This document shows positions 34,235 to 42,873 of a stretch of 51,442 bases of DNA, one piece after another; the stretch's first letter is position 1; each line of letters starts with the position of its first letter. A model generated the notes under the pieces. The model made no database searches. It was not told the origin of the DNA and worked only from the letters and a program-made list of their open reading frames with translations. Position numbers and translations under genes: made by a program. This DNA comes from Brachybacterium tyrofermentans (lineage in GTDB: Bacteria > Actinomycetota > Actinomycetes > Actinomycetales > Dermabacteraceae): the NCBI RefSeq assembly GCF_014897585.1, contig NZ_JABUXW010000029.1:1-51442 (forward strand), in the 5' to 3' direction.

Positions 34235-34998
34235 CGACCCGGCAGACCGGCGGTGGCCGAGGCAACGCTCTGCTGCTCGGCGGGCTCTCCTTCGCGCTCG
34301 TGTTCCTGCTCATCGTCGGCGCCACCGTGGCCTATCTGGTGCTGCGGCCCGCTGCGAGCAGCGGCCCCGACAGCCAGAGCGCCTCCTCCAGCGCCTCCAC
34401 GACGTCGACGGAGTCCGAGTCGCCCACCCCGACGGAAGTCGTCGAGGAGCGCTGCTACACCCCCGAGTACGAGCGGGCCTCCACCAACCCCTCCGGGAAG
34501 CTGCTCGGCGGTGGCCTCCAGTTCATCCCGCCGGCCGTGTTCGACGGCCGTGAGAGCGCCGGGCCCGCCTCCTTCCTCAATGACACCCAGGTCGCGACCG
34601 CGCTGGTCGAGGAGGGATGGATCTCGACGATCACGGTCGGCGCCGTCGACTGGCAGCCCGGCGTCGAGTACCCGGGCAACGAGATCGCCTCCCAGAAGAT
34701 CGCGAAATGCTTCTTCACGGACGGCGACTGGGGGGACAACCGTGCCCGCGAGCGCACCTGGGACGAGGAGACCACCACCCCGGTGACCATCGCCGGGATG
34801 CCCGGCTACACCACCCGGGCCATCGTGAACTTCGGCTCCGACGACCTCGAGAAGACCGACGCCACCGAGATCGTCGTAGTGGTGCTCGAGACCGAGCAGG
34901 GTCCCAGCGCCCTCGCCCTCGAGACCGCCGTCGGCGTCACCGACCATGAGGAGGCCGCTGATGCCGCCCTGGAATCCCTCACCGGGCTGGGCAGCTGA
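34231..34998 (+). CDS. membrane-anchored hypothetical protein (paralogue 2)
   Basis: A 255-residue companion of the preceding protein: short cytoplasmic tail, one membrane segment (ALLLGGLSFALVFLLIVGAT, about 13-36), Ser/Thr-rich linker and an exported domain with two cysteines (ERCYTP and AKCFFT) at positions matching the pair in paralogue 1. The two probably arose by duplication and may form a hetero-oligomer; that is inference. It starts within the previous stop (ATGA). Downstream lies a 15-bp repeat array next to the convergent cardiolipin synthase gene. Confidence 0.75.
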   Translation: MTTRQTGGGRGNALLLGGLSFALVFLLIVGATVAYLVLRPAASSGPDSQSASSSASTTSTESESPTPTEVVEERCYTPEYERASTNPSGKLLGGGLQFIPPAVFDGRESAGPASFLNDTQVATALVEEGWISTITVGAVDWQPGVEYPGNEIASQKIAKCFFTDGDWGDNRARERTWDEETTTPVTIAGMPGYTTRAIVNFGSDDLEKTDATEIVVVVLETEQGPSALALETAVGVTDHEEAADAALESLTGLGS

Positions 34999-35004
34999 CC
35001 GCCT

Positions 35005-35064
35005 CCGCTCCCCCGCTCAGAGCACTCCGGCTCGGAGTTGCCCTGCTCGGAGCTCTTCTGCTCA
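35005..35064. repeat. 15-bp tandem repeat at the cardiolipin synthase stop codon
   Basis: Degenerate copies at 35050-35064, 35035-35049, 35020-35034 and about 35005-35019. On the minus strand the first unit starts exactly at the TGA of the synthase gene, and each unit keeps GAGC near its start and CTC at its end. Confidence 0.7.
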
Positions 35065-36549
35065 GACCACCGCCGAGGCGAGCCGGCAGAGGTTGTCCAG
35101 CAGCCGCATCGGCACGGGCCGCTGCTCCCATTCCTCGAGCGTCAGCTGCCGGCTGCGCGAACGGTAGACGTCCTCCACGTCGTACATCTTCTGGATGAAA
35201 TCGGTGCCGCCGACCATCATCGAGCTCTCCATGTCCAGCAGGAACGAGCGGATGTCCATGTTGGAGGAGCCGATCACGGTCACCGAGTCGTCGATGGTGA
35301 CGTGCTTGGCGTGGAGGATGGTCGGGGCCCGGTAGAGCCAGATCTTCACCCCTGCCGCGAGCAGCTCCGAGTAATAGGAGCGCTGGGCATGGAAGACCAG
35401 GAACTGATCGCCGATCTCGGAGACGAACAGCTCGACCTCGACGCCGCGGCGCGCCGCGGTCACGATCGCGGCGAGCATCGACTCGTCGGGCACGAAATAG
35501 GGGCTGACCGCGCAGATGCGCCGGTCCGCCGAGTAGAACAGCTGATTGAACAGGGCGAGGTTGTTCTCGAACACGAAGCCCGGGCCGCTGGGGACCAGCT
35601 GGCATTCGTAGGTTCCGGAGGTGTCGACCGGGGCCTGGACCAGGTCGGCCTCGGAGAGCATCTCGGCGGACTCGTAGTACCAGTCGGTGGCGAACAGCAG
35701 ATTCATCTCCGAGACGATGGGGCCGCGGAACCGGGCCATCGTCTCCTGCCAGTGCAGACCCCGACGGATGTTGGCCCGCTTGTTGTAGTGCGCGGCGATG
35801 AGGTTCTGGCTGCCCATCCACCCGATCTGGCCGTCGATCATCAGCAGCTTGCGGTGATTGCGCAGATCGGGCCGCTGGAAGGCGCCGTCGCGGAAGGGTT
35901 TGACCGGCATCATCGGGTAGTGCTCGATGCCGTGGGCGTCGAGGTGGCGACGCATCGCCCGGTAGACCGAGCCGTGGGTGAGCGAGGCCCAGTGGTCGTA
36001 CAGCACCCGGACCTTCACGCCACGAGCGGCGGACTCCGCGAGGGCATCGAAGAAGTCCTGGGTGGTCGTGTCCAGAGCCATCGCGAAGAACAGGACGTGC
36101 ACTTCGCTCTCGGCGGCGCGGATGTCCTCGGCCATGCGGGACAGCGAGGTGTCGTAGTCGATCTCGAGATCCGCAGAGTTGTTCCCGGTGAGCGGGAACG
36201 CGCCGAGCTCGCGGTTCAGGTTCACCGCGGACTGCAGCCAGCTCGGCGAATCGGCATCGAGCTCGCTGTCGGGGATGTCGTGCGCCCGCACATGCATCAG
36301 ACGGTTGATGACCTTCTGCTTCTCACGTCGCTTCCGCGGCAGCTGCGCCTTGCCCAGCAGCAGGTACAACGGGAAGCCGAGGAGCGGGAAGATCATGATC
36401 GCCATCAGCCAGGCGAGGGCTGATCCGGGCCGTCGGTTCCGCGGGACCACCACGAGGCCGAGGATCCGCAGGATCACGTCGATCGCCAAGAAGATGTACG
36501 TGATGACGACGACGCCGTGGTCGAGCACCCACTGCCACAGCTCGGCCAT
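35062..36549 (-). CDS. cls: cardiolipin synthase (phospholipase D family)
   Basis: A 495-residue membrane enzyme that joins phosphatidylglycerol molecules (or uses CDP-diacylglycerol) to form cardiolipin. Two N-terminal membrane segments (about 10-35 and 43-66) precede two phospholipase D domains. The HKD motifs are complete: His232, Lys234 and Asp239 (HRKLLMID), and His413, Lys415 and Asp420 (HAKHVTID), each followed by a GS-N segment. The length is normal for bacterial Cls. The ATG at 36549 has AGAGAGGTG upstream; a longer start at 36615 would lie inside the terminator of the upstream gene. Its stop codon heads a 15-bp tandem repeat. Confidence 0.93.
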   Translation of the reverse strand: MAELWQWVLDHGVVVITYIFLAIDVILRILGLVVVPRNRRPGSALAWLMAIMIFPLLGFPLYLLLGKAQLPRKRREKQKVINRLMHVRAHDIPDSELDADSPSWLQSAVNLNRELGAFPLTGNNSADLEIDYDTSLSRMAEDIRAAESEVHVLFFAMALDTTTQDFFDALAESAARGVKVRVLYDHWASLTHGSVYRAMRRHLDAHGIEHYPMMPVKPFRDGAFQRPDLRNHRKLLMIDGQIGWMGSQNLIAAHYNKRANIRRGLHWQETMARFRGPIVSEMNLLFATDWYYESAEMLSEADLVQAPVDTSGTYECQLVPSGPGFVFENNLALFNQLFYSADRRICAVSPYFVPDESMLAAIVTAARRGVEVELFVSEIGDQFLVFHAQRSYYSELLAAGVKIWLYRAPTILHAKHVTIDDSVTVIGSSNMDIRSFLLDMESSMMVGGTDFIQKMYDVEDVYRSRSRQLTLEEWEQRPVPMRLLDNLCRLASAVV

Positions 36550-36573
36550 CGGGAACACCTCTCTGTCGGGAAC

Positions 36574-36610
36574 GGAACGGCGGGCCCCCGAGGAGGGGAC
36601 CCGCCGTTCC
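36574..36610 (-). terminator. terminator after the Bax-inhibitor-1 gene
   Basis: GGAACGGCGGG (36574-36584) pairs perfectly with CCCGCCGTTCC (36600-36610). An inner CCCC/GGGG pairing extends the stem. It lies 42 bases past the minus-strand Bax-inhibitor-1 stop and 25 bases before the synthase start. There is no T-run. Confidence 0.75.
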
Positions 36611-36651
36611 AGCATACGGGCGGCGCACGGAGCGCTCGCCGATCGACGCTG

Positions 36652-37536
36652 TCAGTCGCCGCGGAGGATCGCGAGGATCCGCAGGATCTCGATGTACAGC
36701 CACACCATGGTGGCGGCGAGCCCGAAGGCGCAGCGCCAGGCGTAGTTGCGCGGCGCGCCCGAGTTCGCGGCGCGCTGGACGTCCTCGAAGTCCATCACGA
36801 GGCAGTACGAGGCCATGACGACGGCGAGGCCGCCGATGATCAGGCCGATCAGCCCGTTGCGCAGGCTCTGCCCGGTCATGAGCAGGTACCCGATGTTCAC
36901 GACGCCGAAGATCAGGTAGGCGACCATCGCCACGGAGACGATCTTGGTGAGCTTCGGCGAGGTGCGCAGCACGCCCACGCGGAACAGCACCAGCACGGTG
37001 CCGGCCACGGCGAGGGTGCCGAGCACGGCCTGCAGGGCGATGCCCGGGTAGGCGAGCTCCATGATCCCGCTGATGCCGCCGAGGAGAAGACCCTCGAACA
37101 CGGCGTAGGCGAGCACGGCGATCGCCGAGGGCTGCTTCTTGAAGATGTTGACCATCGCCATGACCAGGCCGCCGATGAGACCGACGACCAGGGCACCCCC
37201 GGCGACCAGGGAGCCCAGCTGCTGCCCCTCGGGGCCAGCGACGGCGCCGAGCAACTTCGGGGTGATCCCGACGGCGAAGCCGACGACGACGATGAGGCCC
37301 AGGGTCGCGGTGATCGCGTTCAGGGCGTCGCGCATCGTCATGCGGCCGGTGTCGTGACCGGTCGCAGCCGGCCTGCTGTACATGGCCTCGAGGTTGTCGG
37401 GGCTCTGCTGGTCGAAGCCCTGGGACCATTGGGTCCCCTGGGCCGGGCCGCTCTGCGACTGACCGAACTGGGGGGCGCTGTAGTTCTGCCCCTGCACGGC
37501 CTGGTCACGGCCGAACACGATGTTGTGGCGTGCCAT
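36652..37536 (-). CDS. Bax inhibitor-1/YccA family membrane protein
   Basis: A 294-residue membrane protein with seven membrane segments from about 70 onward. It matches the actinobacterial Bax-inhibitor-1-like group, as seen in the Gln/Ser-rich N-terminal extension (about 12-50), the segment FEGLLLGGISGIMELAYPGI and the C-terminal MDFEDVQRA-A-GAPRNYAWRCAFG-LA region ending in VWLYIEILRILA. The acidic pair expected for the pH-sensing channel is plausibly Asp in VMDFED. The family includes calcium-leak channels; the role in bacteria is little known. The ATG at 37536 has GAGGAG 6 bases upstream. Confidence 0.88.
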   Translation of the reverse strand: MARHNIVFGRDQAVQGQNYSAPQFGQSQSGPAQGTQWSQGFDQQSPDNLEAMYSRPAATGHDTGRMTMRDALNAITATLGLIVVVGFAVGITPKLLGAVAGPEGQQLGSLVAGGALVVGLIGGLVMAMVNIFKKQPSAIAVLAYAVFEGLLLGGISGIMELAYPGIALQAVLGTLAVAGTVLVLFRVGVLRTSPKLTKIVSVAMVAYLIFGVVNIGYLLMTGQSLRNGLIGLIIGGLAVVMASYCLVMDFEDVQRAANSGAPRNYAWRCAFGLAATMVWLYIEILRILAILRGD

Positions 37537-37611
37537 GGCGCTCCTCACGAGAGAGATGGTGGGCCGACGTCAGGGACGGAGAGCACCGTTCCCTGGCGCG
37601 CCGACTCCCCT

Positions 37612-37617
37612 ACTGTA
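37612..37617 (-). promoter_or_regulatory. -10 box upstream of the Bax-inhibitor-1 gene
   Basis: TACAGT on the minus strand, about 75 bases upstream of the start codon, giving a leader of roughly 70 bases. No clear -35 box. Confidence 0.4.
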
Positions 37618-37699
37618 TCGGCGTTTCCCGTGCTTGGGCTGGAAGCCCGCTCCGCTCTCCGCGAGGAGCGCCGCCTCTGCGGGTGGCGGCGAGCGCCCG

Positions 37700-38833
37700 T
37701 CAGCCGGCTTCGGCGAGCGCCTGGTCGAGGTCCGAGAGGAGATCGGTGATGTCCTCGATGCCGACGGACAGCCGCAGCAGCTCGTCGGAGATGCCTGCCT
37801 TCTCCCGGGCCTGCGGCGTCATGGCCTCGTGGGTCATGGTCGCCGGGCGGCAGATCAGCGATTCCACCCCGCCGAGGCTCACGGCGTATCCGGGATAGCG
37901 CAGGGCTCGCAGGAAGGCGACGCGGTCCAGCTCGGGTGCGAGCTCGAAGGAGAGCACCGCGCCGGTGCCGGTGGCCTGTCCGGCATGGATGCGCGCCTCG
38001 TCCTCGCTGTGGGAGCCGGGGTACCAGACCTGGGCGATGTCGTCATGGCCCCGCAGGTGGTCCACGATCGCGACCGCGTTGGCCTGCTGGCGCTCCAGGC
38101 GCAGCGGAAGCGTCTTGATGCCCTGGATCAGGCGGAAGGAGTCCCCCGGGGAGAGCACCCCTCCCTGCGCCTTCTGAGCGAGGGCGAAGGCCTCCGCAAG
38201 GCTCTCGTCGTTCGTGGTGATCGCGCCGGCGAGCAGGTCGGAGTGACCGGCGAGGTACTTCGTGGCGGACTGGACGACGACGTCGGCTCCGAGCTCGAGC
38301 GGGCGCTGCAGCACGGGTGTCATGAAGGTGTTGTCGACGATCACGATCGCCCCATGGCGGTGGGCGAGCTCGGTGAGGCGGCGCAGGTCGGTGATCCGCA
38401 GCGTCGGGTTCGCCGGGGTCTCCATGAAGATCGCCCTGGTCGCGGGGGTGAAGTCCGCATCGGTGAGCGCACCGAGGTCGTCCACGAAGCGGCCGGTGAC
38501 GCCGCGGCCCGGCAGCACCAGATCCACGAAGCGGTAGGTGCCGCCGTAGACGCTCGCGGGCAGGATCACCTCGTCGCCCACCTCGAGGGTGGACAGCGCG
38601 GCGGCCGTGGCGGCCATGCCGGAGGCGAAGGCGAAGCCGTGGGCGGCGCCGTCGAGCGTGGCCAGCACGGTCTCGAGCTGGGCCCGGGTGGGGTTGGCGC
38701 CGCGCTGGTAGGCGTAGCTGCCGTCCTCGCGGCCCGGGTCGAGCTCGAACGTCGAGGCGAGGTGGATCGGCGGGACCACGGCACCGTGCTCATGGTGCCG
38801 GAGGGTCTGCACGGCGGCGGTCTGGATATGCAC
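37700..38833 (-). CDS. cystathionine gamma-synthase/lyase-type PLP enzyme
   Basis: A 377-residue Cys/Met-metabolism PLP enzyme. Family marks are the N-terminal VVPPIHLASTFELDP, YAYQRGANPTRAQLE, the PLP-stacking FASGMAATAAALST, the PLP-binding IVDNTFMTPVLQRPLELGAD and the Schiff-base Lys in VVQSATKYLAGHSD. The C-terminal SLGGVESLICRPATMTHEAM and LLRLSVGIED place it with cystathionine gamma-synthase and gamma-lyase, which cannot be separated confidently by sequence. It is probably in methionine synthesis or cysteine turnover. The start is a GTG at 38833 with GGAGG 4-5 bases upstream. A TACAGT -10 lies about 80 bases upstream. No SAM riboswitch motif was seen in the leader. Confidence 0.88.
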   Translation of the reverse strand: MHIQTAAVQTLRHHEHGAVVPPIHLASTFELDPGREDGSYAYQRGANPTRAQLETVLATLDGAAHGFAFASGMAATAAALSTLEVGDEVILPASVYGGTYRFVDLVLPGRGVTGRFVDDLGALTDADFTPATRAIFMETPANPTLRITDLRRLTELAHRHGAIVIVDNTFMTPVLQRPLELGADVVVQSATKYLAGHSDLLAGAITTNDESLAEAFALAQKAQGGVLSPGDSFRLIQGIKTLPLRLERQQANAVAIVDHLRGHDDIAQVWYPGSHSEDEARIHAGQATGTGAVLSFELAPELDRVAFLRALRYPGYAVSLGGVESLICRPATMTHEAMTPQAREKAGISDELLRLSVGIEDITDLLSDLDQALAEAG

Positions 38834-38910
38834 GGGGCCTCCACGGTCTCTGCGTCGGCGCGGCTCCGGTGAGGCGGGGCAGCTCGGGCGCCGTCGCTCG
38901 GCGCCACTCC

Positions 38911-38916
38911 ACTGTA
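38911..38916 (-). promoter_or_regulatory. -10 box upstream of the cystathionine synthase-type gene
   Basis: TACAGT on the minus strand, the same hexamer as upstream of the Bax-inhibitor-1 gene, giving a leader of about 70 bases. Confidence 0.4.
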
Positions 38917-39008
38917 GGCATGCGGGTTTCCGCTGTCAGGAGCCGGATGACCGAGTATGACGAGCTCCGGGGCGGAAGTCGGGGCGCCGGTCGGGCCGAC
39001 CGGATGCG

Positions 39009-39047
39009 CCGGGGCCCGGCCCTCCTGCGGGAGAGGCCGGGCCCCGG
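39009..39047 (-). terminator. terminator after the MFS gene
   Basis: A perfect 13-bp stem (39009-39021 with 39035-39047) with an additional inner CTCC/GGAG pairing, 17 bases past the MFS stop. Confidence 0.85.
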
Positions 39048-39064
39048 CGGACAGGTGGTGGTTC

Positions 39065-40384
39065 TCAGACGGAGACGGGCTCGACGACCGGGAGCGAGCC
39101 GGTCATGGTGTCCTCGTGCTCGCTGAGGACCTCGAGGGTGCGACGGGCACGCACCCGCAGGCCCACCAGGGTCCCGATCACCAGGGTGAAGCCGACGCAG
39201 GCCAGCGCGATCGCGACGACCATCGGCGCCTCGTAGCCGAAGCCGGCGGCGATCACGGCGCCGCCGAGGGAGGCGCCGAGGGCATTGGCGACGTTGAAGG
39301 CGGCGTGGTTGAGCGAGGCGCCGAGCACCTCGGAGCGGTGGGCCACGCGGATCAGCCAGGTCTGCATCGCCGGGTTGAGGGACGAGTTCGCCGCGTTGAC
39401 GAGGAAGAACCCGACCAGCAGGGCGACCAGCGAGAGGTGCGCGACCATGAACAGGCCCACGAGGGCGGCGATGTAGATCGGGAAGCCGATCAGGAGGGTC
39501 TTGTTCAGGGAGCGGTCCGTGGCGGCACCGCCGATGACGTTGCCGAGGGTCATGCCGAGTCCGGCGGCGGCGAGCACCCACGGGACGGCGGTGGCCGGGG
39601 CACCGGTGACCTTGGTGGTGATGTCGGCGACGTAGCTGAACACGGCGAACCCACCGGCGAACCCGACGGCGGCGATGCCCATGATGATCCACAGCTGCAC
39701 GCGCTTCAGCGCCACGACCTCTTCGACCATGCGCCGGCCGACGACCTTCGGCTCGTGCGGAATGGTGCGCTTCAGAGCCACCACGGTGGTCACGAAGATC
39801 AGGGTGATCAGGAGGTAGACGGCGCGCCAGCCGGCGGCCTGGCCGACGGCGGTGAGCACGGGCACGCCGATCAGGTTCGCGACCGTGAGCCCGGAGAGTG
39901 CGAGGGCCACGCCCTTGCCCTGGTTACCGGGCCCCATGAGGGAGGCGGCCAGGAGGGAGGCGACCCCGAAGTAGGCGCCGTGGGGAATGCCGGCGACGAA
40001 GCGGGCGAGCACGGTCAGCTCGAAGGTGGGCATGACCGCCGAGAGCACGGTGCCGACGGCGAGCGCCGCGGCGAGCGCGATGATCATCGAGGACCGGCTC
40101 CAGCGCACGGAGAGCACGGCGAGGACCGGAGCGCCGACCACGACGCCGAGGGCGTAGGCGGTGATCGCGATGCCGGCCCTGGCGATGCCGCCCTCGGGGT
40201 CGGCGGCCATCTGCTCGCCGAGCAGGCCGTGCGCGATGCCGGGCAGAAGGCCCATGGACACGAACTCGGAGGCGCCGATGCCGAAGCCGCCCAGGGCGAT
40301 CGCGAGCAGCGCGAGGCGGCGGCGGGCGGGGGTCAGCGGCGGTGGGGCGGTGCGGATGCTTCGGGTGCTGTCGATGGTGGTCAT
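39065..40384 (-). CDS. MFS transporter, DHA1 (AraJ/chloramphenicol-exporter-like) family
   Basis: A 439-residue major facilitator with 12 membrane segments. The first segment LALGGFGIGASEFVSMGLLP-like sequence (here IALGGFGIGASEFVSMGLLP), the loop motif between segments 2 and 3 (LSVRWSRSSMII) and PHGAYFGVASLLAASL at segment 5 are characteristic of the drug:H+ antiporter-1 branch close to AraJ and Cmx-type exporters. The substrate is unknown; sugars or small hydrophobic compounds are usual. The ATG at 40384 has GAGG 5 bases upstream. Its promoter contains a long palindrome between the -35 and -10 boxes, so it is likely under tight repression. It diverges from the ROK regulator. Confidence 0.88.
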   Translation of the reverse strand: MTTIDSTRSIRTAPPPLTPARRRLALLAIALGGFGIGASEFVSMGLLPGIAHGLLGEQMAADPEGGIARAGIAITAYALGVVVGAPVLAVLSVRWSRSSMIIALAAALAVGTVLSAVMPTFELTVLARFVAGIPHGAYFGVASLLAASLMGPGNQGKGVALALSGLTVANLIGVPVLTAVGQAAGWRAVYLLITLIFVTTVVALKRTIPHEPKVVGRRMVEEVVALKRVQLWIIMGIAAVGFAGGFAVFSYVADITTKVTGAPATAVPWVLAAAGLGMTLGNVIGGAATDRSLNKTLLIGFPIYIAALVGLFMVAHLSLVALLVGFFLVNAANSSLNPAMQTWLIRVAHRSEVLGASLNHAAFNVANALGASLGGAVIAAGFGYEAPMVVAIALACVGFTLVIGTLVGLRVRARRTLEVLSEHEDTMTGSLPVVEPVSV

Positions 40385-40444
40385 GAGTGCCTCGACCTTT
40401 CGGATGCGGATGTTCAGGGGCGGGCTCCATCGACCCGGCGTCCA

Positions 40445-40474
40445 GAGTAAGGCAACGCTGTTGCGTTACGTCAA
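40445..40474 (-). promoter_or_regulatory. MFS promoter with embedded palindromic operator
   Basis: On the minus strand -35 TTGACG (40474-40469) and -10 TTACTC (40450-40445) are 18 bases apart. Between and over them lies an inverted repeat of 10-base arms, GTAAGGCAAC (40447-40456) and GTTGCGTTAC (40460-40469), one mismatch, 3-base spacer. A bound dimer would block RNA polymerase. The candidate repressor is the divergent ROK protein, or a TetR protein encoded elsewhere. The rest of the 282-bp spacer (40385-40666) shows nothing further. Confidence 0.65.
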
Positions 40475-40666
40475 GACGCTGCATGGCCGATGCGGATCAC
40501 ATATCCCCCGCGCTCCAGTCGTCGCGTCCGCGCTGAGCGCCGTCTGTCACCGTCCCTGCAGGTCCCGGCCGAGTCTCGCGGGCACCGGTCCTCTGCCGCC
40601 GTCGGCTCGGCGCCGGCGTGGCTCCCGAGCGCGCCGAGACACGGACCACGTGCGAGGATGACCGGC

Positions 40667-41761
40667 GTGAGACAGACAACTCCCCTGGACCGCGTCGCCG
40701 GCGCGCATGACGCCGCCGTGCTCGCCGTCGCGCGCCGCGGCGACCCCGTCTCGCGGGCCGAGCTGGCCGACGCGCTCCAGGTCACGCCCCAGGCGATCTC
40801 GAAGATCATGGGGCGCCTGATGGGTCGAGGGCTGATCGCCGAGGCCGGCACGCTCGCCGCGGGCCCCGGCAAGCCGACCACGCTCTACCGCATCGTGCCG
40901 TCCTCCCGCCGGGCGATCGGCCTGCACCTGACCCGTTCGCGGGTGCACGGCGTGGTCGTGGACCTCAGCGGCGAGATCCTTGAGCGCCGAGAGCTCGAGA
41001 TCGGCCGCCTGCAGCCCGTGCCCGAGCTGATCGAGACCCTCGCCACGGAGGCGCGCGCCCTCGCCGAGGTGGGCCCCGGGGTGCTGCTGGGCGCCGGGGT
41101 GGGCATGCCCGGTCCGGTCGACTGGTCCGAGGGCGTCTACCGCGGGACCTCCGACCCCGATCCCTGGCGCGGGGCGGAGATCCGCCGCCTGCTCCTGGAG
41201 GAGCTGGGCCTCCCCGTGCTCCTGGATCACGATTCCCGCGCCGCGCTCGTGGGCGAGACCTGGTCCCAGCCCGGCCTGCTCCACGACGCCGCCCTGGTGC
41301 TGGTCGAGGACGGCCTCGGGGCGAGCCTGTGCCTGGACGGCTCGATCGTGCGCGGCGCCCACTCCCATGCCGGCGAGGCCGGCCATACGGTGGTGCGGAT
41401 GGGCGGGACCCCCTGCACCTGCGGCCGACGCGGCTGCGCGCAGGCCGAGTACCAGGCCGCCCTCGCCGCCGGGGACGACGACCTCGCCGCCCAGGTGCTC
41501 GCCACGATCGTCGTGGACATCGTGCGCCTGGTCGACGTGGACCGTGTGGTCCTCGGCGGCCGCACCGTCTACGCCCACCATGAGTCGTCCATGAACGCGA
41601 TCCGCGCGGCGCTGGCCGAGGGTCTGCACGCCGAGCCCTGGGTGCATGTCGAGGTCATGCTCTCCACGCGCGGCACCGACCTCATCGCCGTCGGCGCCGC
41701 CTGCGAGGTCCTCGAGCACGAGTACGGGAACCCCCAGGCGCTCGTCGGCCCCGGGTCCTGA
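40667..41761 (+). CDS. ROK-family transcriptional regulator (NagC/Mlc/XylR type)
   Basis: A 364-residue regulator. Residues about 10-75 are a winged helix (AAVLAVARRGDPVSRAELAD, ALQVTPQAISKIMGRLMGRG). Residues about 85-350 are a ROK domain with GVGMPGPVDWSEGVYRG and a zinc motif CTCGRRGCAQAE after GEAGH. The ROK kinase motif DxGGT is replaced (IGLHLTRSRVHG), so it is a sensor and not a kinase. A sugar or sugar phosphate is the likely effector. The GTG at 40667 is chosen because GAGGA lies about 8 bases upstream; ATG at 40658 is the alternative. It is divergent from the MFS exporter and followed 1 base later by a kinase-like gene. Confidence 0.87.
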   Translation: MRQTTPLDRVAGAHDAAVLAVARRGDPVSRAELADALQVTPQAISKIMGRLMGRGLIAEAGTLAAGPGKPTTLYRIVPSSRRAIGLHLTRSRVHGVVVDLSGEILERRELEIGRLQPVPELIETLATEARALAEVGPGVLLGAGVGMPGPVDWSEGVYRGTSDPDPWRGAEIRRLLLEELGLPVLLDHDSRAALVGETWSQPGLLHDAALVLVEDGLGASLCLDGSIVRGAHSHAGEAGHTVVRMGGTPCTCGRRGCAQAEYQAALAAGDDDLAAQVLATIVVDIVRLVDVDRVVLGGRTVYAHHESSMNAIRAALAEGLHAEPWVHVEVMLSTRGTDLIAVGAACEVLEHEYGNPQALVGPGS

Positions 41762-41762
41762 G

Positions 41763-42776
41763 GTGGTGACCACGGCGCCCGAGGGCGAGCCCGTCGCCGA
41801 TCCGGCGCTGCGGAGGGCGCTGACCGCCGCCGGCCTGCCGGCTCGGGGGCGCTACCTCCCCACACACGGCTGGGTCAGCCGCGCGTGGGTCGGCGAGCAC
41901 CACGTGGTCCGGCTGAGCGATGGGCGGTTCCGCGACGCCTACCGCCACGAGGCCGCGGTCGTCGGCCTGCTCGAGGGCACCGAGGTCCCCCACGCCCCGC
42001 ACATCGCGCACGGGGACGGCCCCGACGGCCCGTGGTACGTCTCCGAACGCCTGCCCGGCCGCACCCTGCATGCGGCGTGGCCGGAGGCGGACCCGTCCAC
42101 GCGCCGCGCCCTGATCGAGAGTCTCGGCTCGGCGCTGCGAGCCCTGCACCAGATGCCGGTGCCGGAGAGCCTGCTGCCGCCGTGGCTGGTCGATGCGCTC
42201 GCCGGCGAGCCGTGGCCTGCGTACCACCCGCCCCTCGTCAGCGCCGCGCCGGCGCAGGTCGAGGCCGCTCGGCGACGGCCCGGTCATGACCCGCGCCTGC
42301 TCGCGGACGTCGCCGCGTGGCTCCAGGAGCGGATGGGGCTGTTCGCCGAGGACCGCCCCGTGCTCGTCCACGGCGATCTGCACGGATCCAACGTGATGGT
42401 CGACCAGGGGCGCGTCATCGGGCTCATCGACTTCGCGGAGGCATCGGCCCAGGCGGCCGATGCCGAGCTCGACACCCTCCTGCGCTGGTGCGCGAGGTCA
42501 GAGGAGTTCCCGCCCACGCCTGGCGGGCACGGGCTCGAGAGATCCGCTCTCGCGGAGGTCCCCCGCTGGCTGCACGGCACCTATCCGGAGCTGTTCGAGC
42601 GCGAGCACCTGCGTGAGCGGTTGGCCGTCTACGACCTCACCATGGAGCTCGCGATCTACGCGCACCACCCGGAGCCCGGCCCGCGCAGCACCGCGCACGG
42701 CCGCCTCACCCGTCTGCTCCGCGGCCAGAGCCACCTGGACGACGTCCTGAGCCAGCTGGACGGGCTCGTGGAGTAG
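41763..42776 (+). CDS. aminoglycoside phosphotransferase-fold kinase
   Basis: A 337-residue APH-family protein, the third APH-fold kinase in this window. The catalytic loop LVHGDLHGSNVMV and metal-binding LIDFAEASAQAADAELDTLL are clear, with an N-lobe containing HHVVRLSDGRFRDAYRHEAA. The Gly-rich hairpin WVSRAWVGEH stands where ATP binds. The start is uncertain: GTG at 41763 or 41766, directly after the ROK stop at 41759-41761. It is thus probably translated from the same message as the ROK regulator. The substrate is unknown. It converges on yggS, and the spacer holds a 33-bp repeat. Confidence 0.78.
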   Translation: MVTTAPEGEPVADPALRRALTAAGLPARGRYLPTHGWVSRAWVGEHHVVRLSDGRFRDAYRHEAAVVGLLEGTEVPHAPHIAHGDGPDGPWYVSERLPGRTLHAAWPEADPSTRRALIESLGSALRALHQMPVPESLLPPWLVDALAGEPWPAYHPPLVSAAPAQVEAARRRPGHDPRLLADVAAWLQERMGLFAEDRPVLVHGDLHGSNVMVDQGRVIGLIDFAEASAQAADAELDTLLRWCARSEEFPPTPGGHGLERSALAEVPRWLHGTYPELFEREHLRERLAVYDLTMELAIYAHHPEPGPRSTAHGRLTRLLRGQSHLDDVLSQLDGLVE

Positions 42777-42788
42777 GCCGTCGGTCAG

Positions 42789-42873
42789 GCGCGGCTCCGG
42801 TCAGGCGGGGCCCTGGGTCCGGCGCGGCTCCGGTCAGGCGGGGCCCTGGGTCCGGCGCGGTTCCGGTCAGGCG
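42789..42873. repeat. 33-bp tandem repeat spanning the yggS stop codon
   Basis: Copies at 42789-42821 and 42822-42854 are identical, and a partial copy covers 42855-42873 with one change. The partial copy contains the yggS stop (42867-42869), so each full copy repeats the gene's last codon and TGA. The period is eleven codons. Confidence 0.9.

Noticed and set aside
37669..37691. Terminator after the cystathionine synthase-type gene
   Set aside because: CGCCGCC and GGCGGCG can pair, but a 7-bp GC-only stem is common by chance in this DNA, so it is not listed as a feature.
38834..38905. SAM riboswitch in the leader of the cystathionine synthase-type gene
   Set aside because: The leader of about 70 bases is too short and lacks the conserved SAM riboswitch core.
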